Shown in pieces: positions 10,087-18,379 of a stretch of 64,000 nt of DNA. Made by a program: the position numbers and the translations under genes. The DNA is from Marinibacterium profundimaris. Its GTDB lineage: Bacteria > Pseudomonadota > Alphaproteobacteria > Rhodobacterales > Rhodobacteraceae. Position 1 is the first letter of the stretch. Each line of letters begins with the position of its first letter. The notes under the pieces are model-generated. The model searched no databases. It was not told the DNA's origin and was given only the letters and a program-made list of their open reading frames with translations. The DNA lies in assembly GCF_002210095.1 (NCBI RefSeq), contig NZ_AQQR01000002.1, positions 655,169 through 719,168 of the forward strand. The letters are read 5' to 3'.

Positions 10087-11312
10087 TCGACCTGCCGGTG
10101 CAGCCGGACGATCCGCGCCTCTGGATCGCCCTGGCGGTCGCGGGGCTGGTGCTGCTGCTGGTCCTGCTTCTTGTCCTGTCGATCCGCGCCTCGGGCCGTG
10201 CCGCGCGGGCGGCAGAGCCCGTGGCCGGCCAGATGGCCTGGCTCAGCCAGTCGGTGCAGCAGATGGCGCAGGGGCAGGAGCAGCTGCGCGGCGGGCTGCA
10301 GCAGGTGTCCGACACCCAGGCCAACGCGCAGCTTCAGGTGATCCAGGTGATGGAGGCGCGGCTGGCCACGGTTCAGCAGCAGATGGCCGACCGGCTGGCC
10401 GAGAACACGCTGAAATCCCAGGTCGCGCTGGCCGAGATGCAGGAGCGCATGACCGACACGCTGCACGGCCAGTCCAAGGCCACGGCAACCTCGCTGACCC
10501 AGCTGCAGGAGCGGCTGAAGGTGATCGACAAGGCGCAGGACAACATCACCCGGCTGTCGGGCGACGTGCTGTCGCTGCAGGATATCCTGTCGAACAAGCA
10601 GACGCGCGGCGCCTTCGGAGAGATCCAGCTGAACGATATCCTCGCCAAGGCCCTGCCGCGCGACAGCTACGAGCTTCAGGCGACGCTGTCGAACAACCGG
10701 CGGGCCGATTGCCTCGTGCGGCTGCCCAACCCGCCGGGGCCGATCGTGATCGACAGCAAGTTCCCCCTGGAAGCCTACGAGGCCCTGCGCGCCGAGCAAT
10801 CCGATGCCCGCCAGGCCCGCGCGGCTTCGGGCTTCCGGCAGGCGGTGCGGACCCATATCCGGGCCATCGCCGAGCGCTACATCCTCGACGGCGAAACCGC
10901 CGACGGCGCGCTGATGTTCTTGCCGTCGGAGGCCGTCTATGCCGAGTTGCACGGGAATTTTCCCGAGGTCGTGCGCGAAGGCTTCGAGGCGCGGGTCTGG
11001 ATCGTCTCGCCCACCACCTGCATGGCCACGCTGAACACGATGCGCGCGATCCTGAAGGACGCCCGCATGCGCGAGCAGGCCGGCGCGATCCGGGCCGAGC
11101 TGGGGCTGCTGCATCGCGATGTCGCGCGGCTGGGCGAGCGGGTCGGCAACCTCGACCGGCATTTCAGCCAGGCCGCGAAGGACGTGGCCGAGATCCGCGT
11201 CAGTGCCGAGAAGGCCGGGCGGCGGGCCGAGCGGCTGGATCGGTTCGATTTCGACGGCGGCGGCGAGGAGACCCCGCCGCTGGAAGAGACCGTGCCGCAG
11301 ACCGAAGGCTGA
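10083..11312 (+). CDS. rmuC: DNA recombination protein RmuC family
   Basis: A 409-residue protein with one N-terminal membrane segment (about residues 14-36, leucine-rich), a long predicted coiled coil (about 55-170), and the RmuC core with GAFGEIQLNDIL, ADCLVRLP and VIDSKFPLEAY. The core is related to restriction-endonuclease-like nuclease folds; in E. coli RmuC limits recombination between inverted repeats, and its biochemical activity is not well established. The start ATG overlaps the mutL stop by ATGA, so the two are very probably translationally coupled, which places RmuC in a DNA repair context. Confidence 0.92.
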   Translation: MIDLPVQPDDPRLWIALAVAGLVLLLVLLLVLSIRASGRAARAAEPVAGQMAWLSQSVQQMAQGQEQLRGGLQQVSDTQANAQLQVIQVMEARLATVQQQMADRLAENTLKSQVALAEMQERMTDTLHGQSKATATSLTQLQERLKVIDKAQDNITRLSGDVLSLQDILSNKQTRGAFGEIQLNDILAKALPRDSYELQATLSNNRRADCLVRLPNPPGPIVIDSKFPLEAYEALRAEQSDARQARAASGFRQAVRTHIRAIAERYILDGETADGALMFLPSEAVYAELHGNFPEVVREGFEARVWIVSPTTCMATLNTMRAILKDARMREQAGAIRAELGLLHRDVARLGERVGNLDRHFSQAAKDVAEIRVSAEKAGRRAERLDRFDFDGGGEETPPLEETVPQTEG

Positions 11313-11372
11313 GCCTTTGCTTCCCCGAAGTCGGCGCCTGCCCTATGGATGGGACAACCGGGACGGGATCAG

Positions 11373-12698
11373 ATGACGACCAGCGACCCCCACGCCAAGA
11401 CGCGGCGACTTCTGACCGAGGCGGAGATCGCCTCGGAACAGCTGGTGTCGGTCCTGCGGATGCTGGTGGCCTCGGGCCTGCTGCTGTTTTTCGCCGTGAC
11501 GGTCGGGCCGCTGTCGGGCTTTGCCGACTCGATGCAGAAGCGGCAATGGCTCTTTGCCGCGGTGACAATGGGGGCTTATTGCCTTGTCGGCCTCGGCGCC
11601 TGGACGCTGGGCCGGGCGGGGCTGATGCGGCGCTGGATGATCTGGGTCACGGTGACGACGGATTGCGTCTTCCTGCTGGTCAACATCTGGCTGAGCCTGT
11701 CGAATACCGGGCTGTCGGGGCAGGTGGTCTTTGCTTTGCCGCCGGTCTGGCTGATCCCGATGGCGCTGGCCTTCGGGATGCTGCGGGTGAACCCGGCGGT
11801 GCAGATCTATATCACCGTGGTGCTGGTGCTGGGGATCGGCGCGATGCTCGACATCGGGGCCGGGACCGAAAGCGGGTTCGGGCCGGCGCTGGGCGGCAGG
11901 GCCGACCAGGTCGGGTTCTTCCTGGCCACGCCGCCCAACCTGATGCGGCTGAGCATGATCGCGCTGACGGGCGCGGTGCTGGCGGTGGCGGCGGCGCGGA
12001 CGCGGCGCCTGCTGCTGCAATCCATCGTCGAGACGCAGGCGCGGGCAAACCTGACGCGCTACCTGCCGGCGCAGATTTCCGACCAGCTGGCCGAGGGCCG
12101 GCTGGACGAGCTGCGGCGGGGGCGGCGCGAGGAGATGGCGATCCTGTTCGTGGACATGCGGGATTTCACGACGATCTCGGAGGGGATGACGCCCGAGGAG
12201 GTGTCGGGCTTCGTGTCGGAGTTCCGCGCGCGGCTGACCCGGGCGGTGCAGGGCTGCGGCGGAATGATCGACAAGTTCATGGGCGACGCGGCGATGATCG
12301 TCTTTCCGGCCGGCGGGGATCCGGCGGCGGCGGCCTGCTGCGCGCTGCGCTGCGCCGACCGGATCCGGGCCGCGATGGAGGCGTGGTCCGAGGAGCGGCC
12401 CGAGCGGATCCGGGTGGGGATCGGCGGGCATTGGGGCGAGGTGTTCAGCGGCGTGGTGGGCGATGACACGCGGCTGGAATATTCGGTCTTCGGCGATCCG
12501 GTGAATGTGGCGGCGCGGCTGGAGGGGATGACCAAGGAGCTGGGCGCGCCGATCGTGGTGTCGCGCGACCTGCTGGAGCGGGCAGGGCAGGGGGCACCGG
12601 GGGAGTGGCGGCTGCTGGGGCGGACCGGGATCCGGGGGCGCGACGAGGGGCTGGATGTGCTGGCCTGTGCGCCGGAGGGGGAGGGACGCGCGGGCTGA
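11373..12698 (+). CDS. Membrane-bound class III adenylate/guanylate cyclase
   Basis: A 441-residue protein with about six hydrophobic segments in residues 30-215 followed by a class III nucleotidyl cyclase domain. The domain retains the first metal aspartate (FVDMRDFTT), the lysine/aspartate segment DKFMGDA, the base-recognition region YSVFGDPVN and the VNVAARLE helix carrying the conserved Asn and Arg. It therefore looks active; Lys plus Asp selectivity residues favour cAMP over cGMP. The short RYLPAQISDQL helix just before the domain is usual for this class. The start is uncertain between 11349 and 11373; I prefer 11373, which has a GGGACGGGA stretch upstream. Confidence 0.88.
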   Translation: MTTSDPHAKTRRLLTEAEIASEQLVSVLRMLVASGLLLFFAVTVGPLSGFADSMQKRQWLFAAVTMGAYCLVGLGAWTLGRAGLMRRWMIWVTVTTDCVFLLVNIWLSLSNTGLSGQVVFALPPVWLIPMALAFGMLRVNPAVQIYITVVLVLGIGAMLDIGAGTESGFGPALGGRADQVGFFLATPPNLMRLSMIALTGAVLAVAAARTRRLLLQSIVETQARANLTRYLPAQISDQLAEGRLDELRRGRREEMAILFVDMRDFTTISEGMTPEEVSGFVSEFRARLTRAVQGCGGMIDKFMGDAAMIVFPAGGDPAAAACCALRCADRIRAAMEAWSEERPERIRVGIGGHWGEVFSGVVGDDTRLEYSVFGDPVNVAARLEGMTKELGAPIVVSRDLLERAGQGAPGEWRLLGRTGIRGRDEGLDVLACAPEGEGRAG

Positions 12699-12729
12699 GG
12701 ACGGGGTTGGGGGCGCTGCCCCCGTCCTC
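12697..12729 (+). terminator. Terminator after the cyclase gene
   Basis: A 10-bp stem (GAGGACGGGG / CCCCGTCCTC) starts at the stop codon itself. A nested GGGGGC-GCT-GCCCCC hairpin occupies its loop. No long T-run follows, so efficiency is uncertain. Confidence 0.55.
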
Positions 12730-12743
12730 CTTTGGAGGACTCC

Positions 12744-12779
12744 CCCGGAGGTATTTGGGCCAAGGTGAAGCAGGGGCGT
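12744..12779 (+). repeat. Dispersed intergenic repeat, copy E
   Basis: CCCGGAGGTATTTGGGCCAA followed by GGTGAAGCAGGGGCG. It lies between the cyclase terminator and the palindrome element at 12785. Confidence 0.75.
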
Positions 12780-12784
12780 GGAGC

Positions 12785-12868
12785 GATGTCCCACGCGTGG
12801 GACATCGGGGCGGTCGTTTGGACTCAAGGGGGTGCGGGGGCGGATTAACCGTTTGTTCAGGGTTGGGG
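12785..12868 (+). repeat. Composite palindrome element, copy 1
   Basis: TGTCCCACGCGTGGGACA (12787-12804; the perfect symmetry extends to 22 bases, 12785-12806) is followed at 12841 by CGGATTAACCGTTTGTTCAG and a G-rich tail. The same arrangement with the same 37-base offset occurs at 23327 and 56355. This copy lies between convergent genes. Confidence 0.8.
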
Positions 12869-12885
12869 CCGCGCCCGGACCCGGG

Positions 12886-13557
12886 TCAGATCCGCAGGAA
12901 GGGCTGCGCCAGGCGCGGCAGCAGCGAGGTGAAGCGCAGCGAGGCGTCGGTCACGGCGAGGCAGATGCAATCCTCGGAGATGTCGGCGACGGGGGTGTGC
13001 TGCATCTCTTCGTCGGCGATTTCCACGTCGCCGCGTGCGAAGTGATCGTCCTCGTCCGAGAAGGCGCCCTGCAGCACCATGGTCATTTCCGTGCCGTGGT
13101 GGCCGTGGTCCGGCATCGCGGTGCCTGCGGGGATGAAGAGAAGCCGGGCGGTGGCGCCGGGGCCGGTCTTCAGGATCGCCTGTTTCACGCCCATGCCGAC
13201 CGGGCGCCAGCGGATCGCCTCGAGATCGCCGCCGACGTAATCGCGCAGGGGCGCGGGCAGGACCGAACCGCGGGGCGCCGGTGCGGGGCGCATCGCGGCC
13301 GTCTCGCCGGCGTCGCTGGCGGCGATGCGCGCCAGGGTCGCGGCAAGGCTGTCCTCGGCCACGGGCGCCTGGGCGTCGGCATCGATCCCGTCCAGCAGGG
13401 CGCCGCCGAGCGCATCGTAGCTTTCCAGCCGGGCGCGGCATTCGTCGCAGAGCGACACATGGGTCGCGACCATCAGGCTGAACGCCTCGTTGAGGCTGCC
13501 AGCGGCATAGGCCATCAGGATCGCGTCCGTCAGATGATGTCTGATCTCGTTGGTCAT
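12886..13557 (-). CDS. chrR: ChrR-type zinc anti-sigma factor with cupin domain
   Basis: A 223-residue cytosolic anti-sigma factor that holds the partner sigma factor inactive until singlet oxygen or related stress. The N-terminal zinc anti-sigma domain shows HxxxCxxC (His33, Cys37, Cys40) with an upstream histidine pair at 7-8. The C-terminal cupin (about 105-200) has PDHGHHGTEM and EMQH (His150, His152/153, Glu156, His186), matching the second zinc site known from Rhodobacter sphaeroides ChrR. Its ATG overlaps the rpoE stop by 4 bases, so the two proteins are made in a coupled way from the promoter at 14211-14239. Confidence 0.93.
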   Translation of the reverse strand: MTNEIRHHLTDAILMAYAAGSLNEAFSLMVATHVSLCDECRARLESYDALGGALLDGIDADAQAPVAEDSLAATLARIAASDAGETAAMRPAPAPRGSVLPAPLRDYVGGDLEAIRWRPVGMGVKQAILKTGPGATARLLFIPAGTAMPDHGHHGTEMTMVLQGAFSDEDDHFARGDVEIADEEMQHTPVADISEDCICLAVTDASLRFTSLLPRLAQPFLRI

Positions 13558-14111
13558 TGGCTACCGTTCATTGCGTGGCGCAGTCTCTCCAGCGCCAGTC
13601 TTATCCTCGATTTGATCGTGCCCAGGGGCAGACCGGTTGCATCCGCGATCTCGCGGTGGCTCATCTCGCCGAAATAGGCGCGTTCGACCAGGTCGCGCTG
13701 GGCCTCCGGCAGGTCGGCCAGGGCCTGGCGCAGCAGGTCGCTTTCCTGTTGCAGGACGATGACGTCCTCCTGGTCCGGCTCGGCCTCGGGGCCCCAGGGC
13801 AGATCCTCGGGCTCGGGCCGGCGTTGCCGGCGCAGCGTGTCGATCCGGCGATTTCGCGCCACCGTGAAGATCCAGGTCGCCACCGAAGCGCGGGACGGAT
13901 CGAACAGGTGCGCCTTCTGCCAGATCGTGGCCATCACCTCCTGCATGCATTCCTCGGCCTGGGCGCTGTCGGCGCCCGATTTCATCAAGAAGCCTTTAAC
14001 CCGCGGTGCGAAATACGCGAAGAGTTCCGCGAAGGCCTGCTGGTCCTTGTCCTCGCGGATCCGGTCGATATGGCCGATCCAGAGGGCTCGGGCGGGAGAC
14101 GGTTCGGTCAT
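13554..14111 (-). CDS. rpoE: RpoE-type ECF sigma factor (ECF11-like)
   Basis: A 185-residue group IV sigma factor directing RNA polymerase to singlet-oxygen response promoters when released by ChrR. It has region 2 (FAELFAYFAPRVKGFLMKSGA to ATWIFTVARNRRIDTLRR) and region 4 (LPEAQRDLVERAYFGEMSHREIADATGLPLGTIKSRIRLAL in outline). The frame is open further upstream to 14240, but the ATG at 14111 (MTEPSP) lies correctly below the promoter motif at 14211-14239, while the longer form would start inside that promoter. It is cotranscribed with chrR and divergent from the FAD oxidase operon. Confidence 0.93.
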   Translation of the reverse strand: MTEPSPARALWIGHIDRIREDKDQQAFAELFAYFAPRVKGFLMKSGADSAQAEECMQEVMATIWQKAHLFDPSRASVATWIFTVARNRRIDTLRRQRRPEPEDLPWGPEAEPDQEDVIVLQQESDLLRQALADLPEAQRDLVERAYFGEMSHREIADATGLPLGTIKSRIRLALERLRHAMNGSQ

Positions 14112-14210
14112 GTCCGGGTCAGGTTCCGTTTGGCGAAATCCGTTGTGCGCGATCACCCCAAGGCTTACGCGGTCACGGCCGGAAGGTTCAACCTGCATCT
14201 CCATGTCCCT

Positions 14211-14239
14211 GTTTACGCGGCCTGGACGGGGCCGGATCA
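14211..14239 (-). promoter_or_regulatory. RpoE-type promoter of rpoE-chrR
   Basis: On the minus strand TGATCC (14239-14234), 18 bases, then TAAAC (14215-14211). This resembles the RpoE promoters of Rhodobacter sphaeroides (TGATCC, about 18 bases, TAAG-like). It would give a leader of roughly 95 bases and autoregulation of the sigma/anti-sigma pair. Confidence 0.7.
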
Positions 14240-14397
14240 CCGGGGCGCCAAAAAAGTTTTCGCGCGAAATCGTTTTGGTCCGGCGGCCGGGCGTGGCAGG
14301 AAGGGGCGCGCGGAGCCCCCGCGCAAGGGCAGGAGGGCGGCGATGGGCGCCGCAGGCCGCCTTTCCCCCGATGTTTTTCGCTTTTTTTCAAGACATG

Positions 14398-14426
14398 TCA
14401 TCCGAACGGGCCGCCCAAGCGTAAAC
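14398..14426 (+). promoter_or_regulatory. RpoE-type promoter of the five-gene operon
   Basis: TCATCC (14398-14403), 18 bases, then TAAAC (14422-14426), the same spacing and -10 as the rpoE promoter on the other strand, with one change in the -35. Transcription would start about 20 bases before the ATG at 14454. Confidence 0.68.
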
Positions 14427-14453
14427 CCTTGGACGACAATACCGGAGACCTGG

Positions 14454-15752
14454 ATGCCATTCGAACAACGCAATGCCTTGCCGCGCAGGATCGCGGTCAT
14501 CGGGGCGGGAATATCGGGGCTCTCGGCAGCCCACATGCTGGCCGAGAACCACCTCGTGACGCTTTTCGAGGCAGAGCCGCGGTTGGGCGGACATGCGCGC
14601 ACCGTGATGGCCGGGCGTCGTGGCGATCAGCCGGTGGACATGGGGTTCATCGTGTTCAACAAGGTCAATTACCCCCGGCTGACCCGGCTTTTCGATCACC
14701 TTGGCGTGCCGGTGGCCAAGAGCCAGATGAGCTTTGGCGTCTCGATCGACGGCGGTGCGCTGGAATATGCGCTGACCAGCGCGGACAGCCTGTTCGCGCA
14801 GCGCCGTCACGCGGTGCGCCCGGCCTTCCTGCGGATGGTGCGCGATATCTTCCGGTTCAACGCGCAGGCCGAGGCGGCGGTGACGGGCCCCGAGATGACG
14901 GTGGGCGAGCTGCTGGATGCTCTGGGCATGGGGGCGTGGTTCCGGGATTATTACCTGCTGCCCTTCTCGGGCGCGATCTGGTCCACGCCAAAGCGCAGGA
15001 TCCTCGAATTTCCGGCCTATGCGATGATCCGGTTCTTCAGGAACCACAACCTGCTCAGCTACAGCGGGCAGCACCAGTGGTACACCGTGCAGGGCGGATC
15101 GGTGCAATATGTCCAGCGCCTTGAGGCGGCACTGCGGCGGCGCGGGGTGGAGATCCGCGAGGGCTGCCCGATCCGGGCGGTGCATCGCGACGGCCCGGGC
15201 GTGCGCATCGCGCCCCAGGGCGGGGTGGACGAGCATTTCGACGAGGTCGTCTTTGCCACCCATTCCGATGTCACGCTGCGCCTGCTGGCCGATGCCGATG
15301 CGCGCGAACGCGGCGCGCTGGAGCGTATCCGGTATCAGCCGAACCAGGTCGTGCTGCATTCGGATGCCGCCATGATGCCGAAGCGGCGCAAGGTCTGGTC
15401 CAGCTGGGTCTATACCGAGGACCGCAACGCGCCCTCGGACGTGATCGATCTGACCTATTGGATGAATTCGCTGCAGCCGATCCCGATGGACGATCCGCTG
15501 TTCGTCACGCTGAATTCGCGCCGTCCGATCCGCGAAGAGCTGATCCACGACCAGGTGACCATGCATCACCCGGTCTACGACGCCGCCGCCCTGGCCGCGC
15601 AGGAGGAGATCCGGGGTTTCAACGGCGCCAACGCCACCTGGTTCTGCGGGGCCTGGATGCGCAACGGGTTCCACGAGGACGGGATCGCCAGCGCGGCCGA
15701 CGTGGTCGAGGCCATCGCCGCGCGGCCCGGTCTTGGGATTGCCGCGGAATGA
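14454..15752 (+). CDS. FAD-dependent amine oxidase-like protein (first gene of RpoE-linked operon)
   Basis: A 432-residue flavoprotein with the N-terminal dinucleotide-binding motif VIGAGISGLSAAHMLAE and the FEAEPRLGGHA segment of the NAD(P)-binding/amine oxidase superfamily. Proteins of this family usually act on lipids or hydrophobic substrates; it corresponds in position and type to the gene next to rpoE in Rhodobacter sphaeroides, whose cluster has been tied to the singlet-oxygen response and membrane fatty-acid modification. The substrate is not readable from sequence. GGAG lies 7 bases before the ATG, and the RpoE-type motif at 14398-14426 precedes it. The stop overlaps the next start by ATGA. 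Confidence 0.85.
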   Translation: MPFEQRNALPRRIAVIGAGISGLSAAHMLAENHLVTLFEAEPRLGGHARTVMAGRRGDQPVDMGFIVFNKVNYPRLTRLFDHLGVPVAKSQMSFGVSIDGGALEYALTSADSLFAQRRHAVRPAFLRMVRDIFRFNAQAEAAVTGPEMTVGELLDALGMGAWFRDYYLLPFSGAIWSTPKRRILEFPAYAMIRFFRNHNLLSYSGQHQWYTVQGGSVQYVQRLEAALRRRGVEIREGCPIRAVHRDGPGVRIAPQGGVDEHFDEVVFATHSDVTLRLLADADARERGALERIRYQPNQVVLHSDAAMMPKRRKVWSSWVYTEDRNAPSDVIDLTYWMNSLQPIPMDDPLFVTLNSRRPIREELIHDQVTMHHPVYDAAALAAQEEIRGFNGANATWFCGAWMRNGFHEDGIASAADVVEAIAARPGLGIAAE

Positions 15753-16507
15753 GGACGGTCGATCATATCGCCGGACAGACCTTTCATGGCCGCAAGGGAT
15801 CGGTGAAGAACGCCTTCCGCTACGGGGTGGATTACCTGCTGCTGGATGCCGAGGCCGAGGTGGCCGCGCCGCGCGGCTTTTCGCGCAACCGGGGCTGGGT
15901 CCTGGCCGTGCACGACAGCGACCATGGCGGGGCGCCGGGCGAGGGGCGCGGGGCCGCCTGGGTGCGCGAGGTGATGGAAAGCCACCAGCTGCCGCAGCCG
16001 GCCCGGATCGAGCTGCTGACCCAGCCGCGCGTGCTGGGCCACGTGTTCAACCCGGTCAGCTTCTGGCTGTGCCGGGATGGGGACGACGCGCTGGTGGCGG
16101 TGATCGCCGAGGTCACGAACACCTTCGGCGAGAGGCATTCCTATCTTTGTCACAAGCCGGATCTGTTGCCGATCGGCCCGTCGGACCGGCTGCGGGCGAC
16201 GAAGATCTTCTATGTCAGCCCGTTCCAGCCGATCGAGGGCGGGTATGAATTCCGGTTCGACATCCGGCCCGAGCGGATCGGCATCTGGATCGACTACAGC
16301 CAGGGCGAAGGCGGGCTGATCGCCACGCTGACCGGGCATCGCCGGGCGCTGACCCATGGCGCGATCCTGCGCATGGCGCTGCGGCGGCCCTTCGGGTCGC
16401 GGCGGGTGCTGGGGCTGATCTTCTGGCAGGCGCTGAAGCTGCGGCTGAAATCGGTGCGCTACCGGGTGCGCCCGGCCCCGCCCGAGGCCGAGGTGACGCG
16501 CGGATGA
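15749..16507 (+). CDS. DUF1365 family protein
   Basis: A 252-residue DUF1365 protein (GRKGSVKNAFRYGVDYLLLD near the N-terminus; VLGHVFNPVSFW in the middle; TNTFGERHSY). The family has no settled biochemical role but regularly sits beside FAD amine oxidases and cyclopropane-fatty-acid-synthase-like enzymes, which points to lipid modification. It overlaps both neighbours by 4 bases (start ATGA at 15749, stop inside the next start at 16504), so it is translated as part of a tightly coupled operon. Confidence 0.87.
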   Translation: MRTVDHIAGQTFHGRKGSVKNAFRYGVDYLLLDAEAEVAAPRGFSRNRGWVLAVHDSDHGGAPGEGRGAAWVREVMESHQLPQPARIELLTQPRVLGHVFNPVSFWLCRDGDDALVAVIAEVTNTFGERHSYLCHKPDLLPIGPSDRLRATKIFYVSPFQPIEGGYEFRFDIRPERIGIWIDYSQGEGGLIATLTGHRRALTHGAILRMALRRPFGSRRVLGLIFWQALKLRLKSVRYRVRPAPPEAEVTRG

Positions 16508-17757
16508 TTGCCATGGCGCGCAGGATGACGGGAGAGGGTCTGGCGCCCTACGCGCTCTTTGCGGGCGTTCTGGCCATGGCCGGGCTGCCGCTGTACATCC
16601 ATGCGCCCAAGGTCTTTGCCGAGGCCAACGGGGTCAGCCTGGCCGCGATGGGCGGGGTGCTGTTCGCGCTGCGGCTGCTGGACGTGGTGCAGGATCCGCT
16701 GCTGGGGCGGCTGGCCGAGGTGTCGGGCCGCTGGCGCGCGGTTGCGGTGGGGATCGCCGGGGGGGTGATGGCCTGCGGGATGGCCGGGCTTTTTGCCGTG
16801 ACGCCGCCGGTGGCGCCGCTGATCTGGTTCGCGGCCATGCTGACGCTGGTCTTCAGCAGCTATTCCTTCCTGACCATCTGTTTCTATGCCCGCGGCGTGG
16901 CCCGCGCCGAGGATATGGGCGAGGACGGGCACCTGCGTCTTGCCCGCTGGCGCGAGACCGGCGCGCTGCTGGGCGTGTGCATCGCCTCGGTCGCGCCGGT
17001 GGCTCTGGCCGTGCTGACCGATGCGCCATATGCGGCCTTTGCCCTGGGCTTTGCGGTGATGGTCCTGCTGGCGGTGATGGCGATGCAGTCGGAATGGACC
17101 GGCGCCGCCCCGGCCGAAGGCTCGCAGCTGAAGCCGGTGCTGCGCGATCCCGTGGCGCGGCGCCTGCTGCTGGTGGGGCTGCTGAACGCAAGCCCGGTGG
17201 CGGTGACCGCGACGCTGTTTCTCTATTTCGTCGAGAGCCGGCTGCAGGCACCTGGGGCCGAGGGGCCGCTGCTGCTGCTGTTCTTCCTGTCCGCCGCCGC
17301 CGCCGCGCCGCTTTGGGGGCGGCTGGCCGAGGCATTCGGGGCGAAACGGGTGCTGTTGGGCGCGATGGCGCTGTCGATTGCCGCCTTCGCGCTGGTGCCG
17401 CTTCTGGGCCCGGGGGACGTGGCCGCCTTTGCCGCGATCTGCCTTGTCTCGGGCGCCGCGCTGGCGGCCGACCTGACCCTGCTGCCCGCTCTCTTCGCCA
17501 AGCGCATGGCCCGGGTCTCGCCCTCGGCGGCGGCGGGCTTCGGCCTGTGGTCCTTTGTTTCGAAATTCGCCCTGTCCCTTGCGGCGCTGGTACTTCTGCC
17601 GGCGCTTGAGGTGGCGGGCTTCACCCCGGGCGGCCCCAACGAAGAGAGCGCGCTGCGAACCCTCGCGCTGCTCTACGCCGGCCTGCCCTGCCTTCTGAAA
17701 GCGGCGGCGATCATCCTGCTCGCCGCCGCCCGACTGGAGGCCTCACCGGAGGATTGA
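16504..17757 (+). CDS. MFS transporter, glycoside-pentoside-hexuronide-like
   Basis: A 417-residue integral membrane protein with about 12 hydrophobic segments and the intracellular loop LRLLDVVQDPLLGRLAE, close to the RxxDxxxDPxxG signature of the GPH-type MFS cation symporters. In this operon the cargo is more likely lipid-related than a sugar, but that is inference from neighbours only. Start overlaps the DUF1365 stop; stop overlaps a TTG and is 3 bases before the next ATG. Confidence 0.82.
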   Translation: MIAMARRMTGEGLAPYALFAGVLAMAGLPLYIHAPKVFAEANGVSLAAMGGVLFALRLLDVVQDPLLGRLAEVSGRWRAVAVGIAGGVMACGMAGLFAVTPPVAPLIWFAAMLTLVFSSYSFLTICFYARGVARAEDMGEDGHLRLARWRETGALLGVCIASVAPVALAVLTDAPYAAFALGFAVMVLLAVMAMQSEWTGAAPAEGSQLKPVLRDPVARRLLLVGLLNASPVAVTATLFLYFVESRLQAPGAEGPLLLLFFLSAAAAAPLWGRLAEAFGAKRVLLGAMALSIAAFALVPLLGPGDVAAFAAICLVSGAALAADLTLLPALFAKRMARVSPSAAAGFGLWSFVSKFALSLAALVLLPALEVAGFTPGGPNEESALRTLALLYAGLPCLLKAAAIILLAAARLEASPED

Positions 17758-17759
17758 CC

Positions 17760-18365
17760 ATGCAAGAGATCCTGCTTGTCGCCCTGGGCGCGGCCCTGAT
17801 GGCGCTGCTGTTCTGGTTCCGTCACCGCTATGCGTCCTTTGCCGCCCAGGCGCCGGGGGATTATTGCGCCGGCGGGCCGGAGTTCGACCCGCGCCGCCAC
17901 CTGAACGGCGCGATGACCTGCGATGGCGTCACCTACGGGCCCACGGGCCGCGTGGTGTCGCGGTTCACCGCCGATTTCGATATCGCCTGGACCGGCGACA
18001 CCGGGATCATGCGCGAGCATTTCCGCTATGACGACGGCTCCAGCCGGGACCGCGAGTGGCACCTGACCCTGATGCCCGACGGCCGGATCGAGGCCCGCGC
18101 GGATGACGTGCCCGGTCTTGGCCGGGGCATGGTCAGCGGTCCGACGCTGGGCCTGCGCTATCGGCTGCGCCTGCCCGAAAGCTCGGGCGGGCATGTGCTG
18201 GACGCGGTCGACTGGATGTACCTGACGCCGGATGGAACGATCATGAACCGCAGCCAGTTCCGCAAGTTCGGGATCACCGTGGCCGAACTGGTGGCCACGA
18301 TGCGTCCGGTGGGCCGGGCCGAGGCCCGGGGAGCGGATCCGATATTGGAAACGGCGGCGGAATGA
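17760..18365 (+). CDS. DUF3833 family protein
   Basis: A 201-residue protein beginning with a hydrophobic segment (residues about 5-20) that could be a membrane anchor, followed by a soluble beta-rich part with the FNGAMTCDG- and GRVVSRFTADF-like pattern of DUF3833. Function is unknown. The family typically travels with the neighbouring SDR, MFS and DUF1365 genes in proteobacteria. I use the ATG at 17760, which has GGAGGA about 8 bases upstream, rather than the TTG at 17754. Confidence 0.82.
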   Translation: MQEILLVALGAALMALLFWFRHRYASFAAQAPGDYCAGGPEFDPRRHLNGAMTCDGVTYGPTGRVVSRFTADFDIAWTGDTGIMREHFRYDDGSSRDREWHLTLMPDGRIEARADDVPGLGRGMVSGPTLGLRYRLRLPESSGGHVLDAVDWMYLTPDGTIMNRSQFRKFGITVAELVATMRPVGRAEARGADPILETAAE

Positions 18366-18379
18366 GACAGCTTAAATGA
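18362..18379 (+). other. Five-codon minicistron MRQLK made by a tandem duplication
   Basis: ATGAGACAGCTTAAATGA reads M-R-Q-L-K-stop. Its ATG overlaps the DUF3833 stop and its TGA overlaps the ATG of the next gene, which itself starts ATGAGACAGCTCA. The two copies differ by one base over 13. It may be a simple slip duplication or a coupling device; expression is unproven. Confidence 0.5.

Larger units (their letters stand above)
14112..14453. other. Divergent regulatory region between rpoE and the FAD oxidase operon
   Basis: A 342-base gene-free region. It contains the two divergent RpoE-type promoter motifs at its ends (14211-14239 and 14398-14426), a 12-bp palindrome TTTCGCGCGAAA at 14258-14269, and a GC-rich inverted stretch around 14335-14372. 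I see no small gene in it. Confidence 0.65.
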
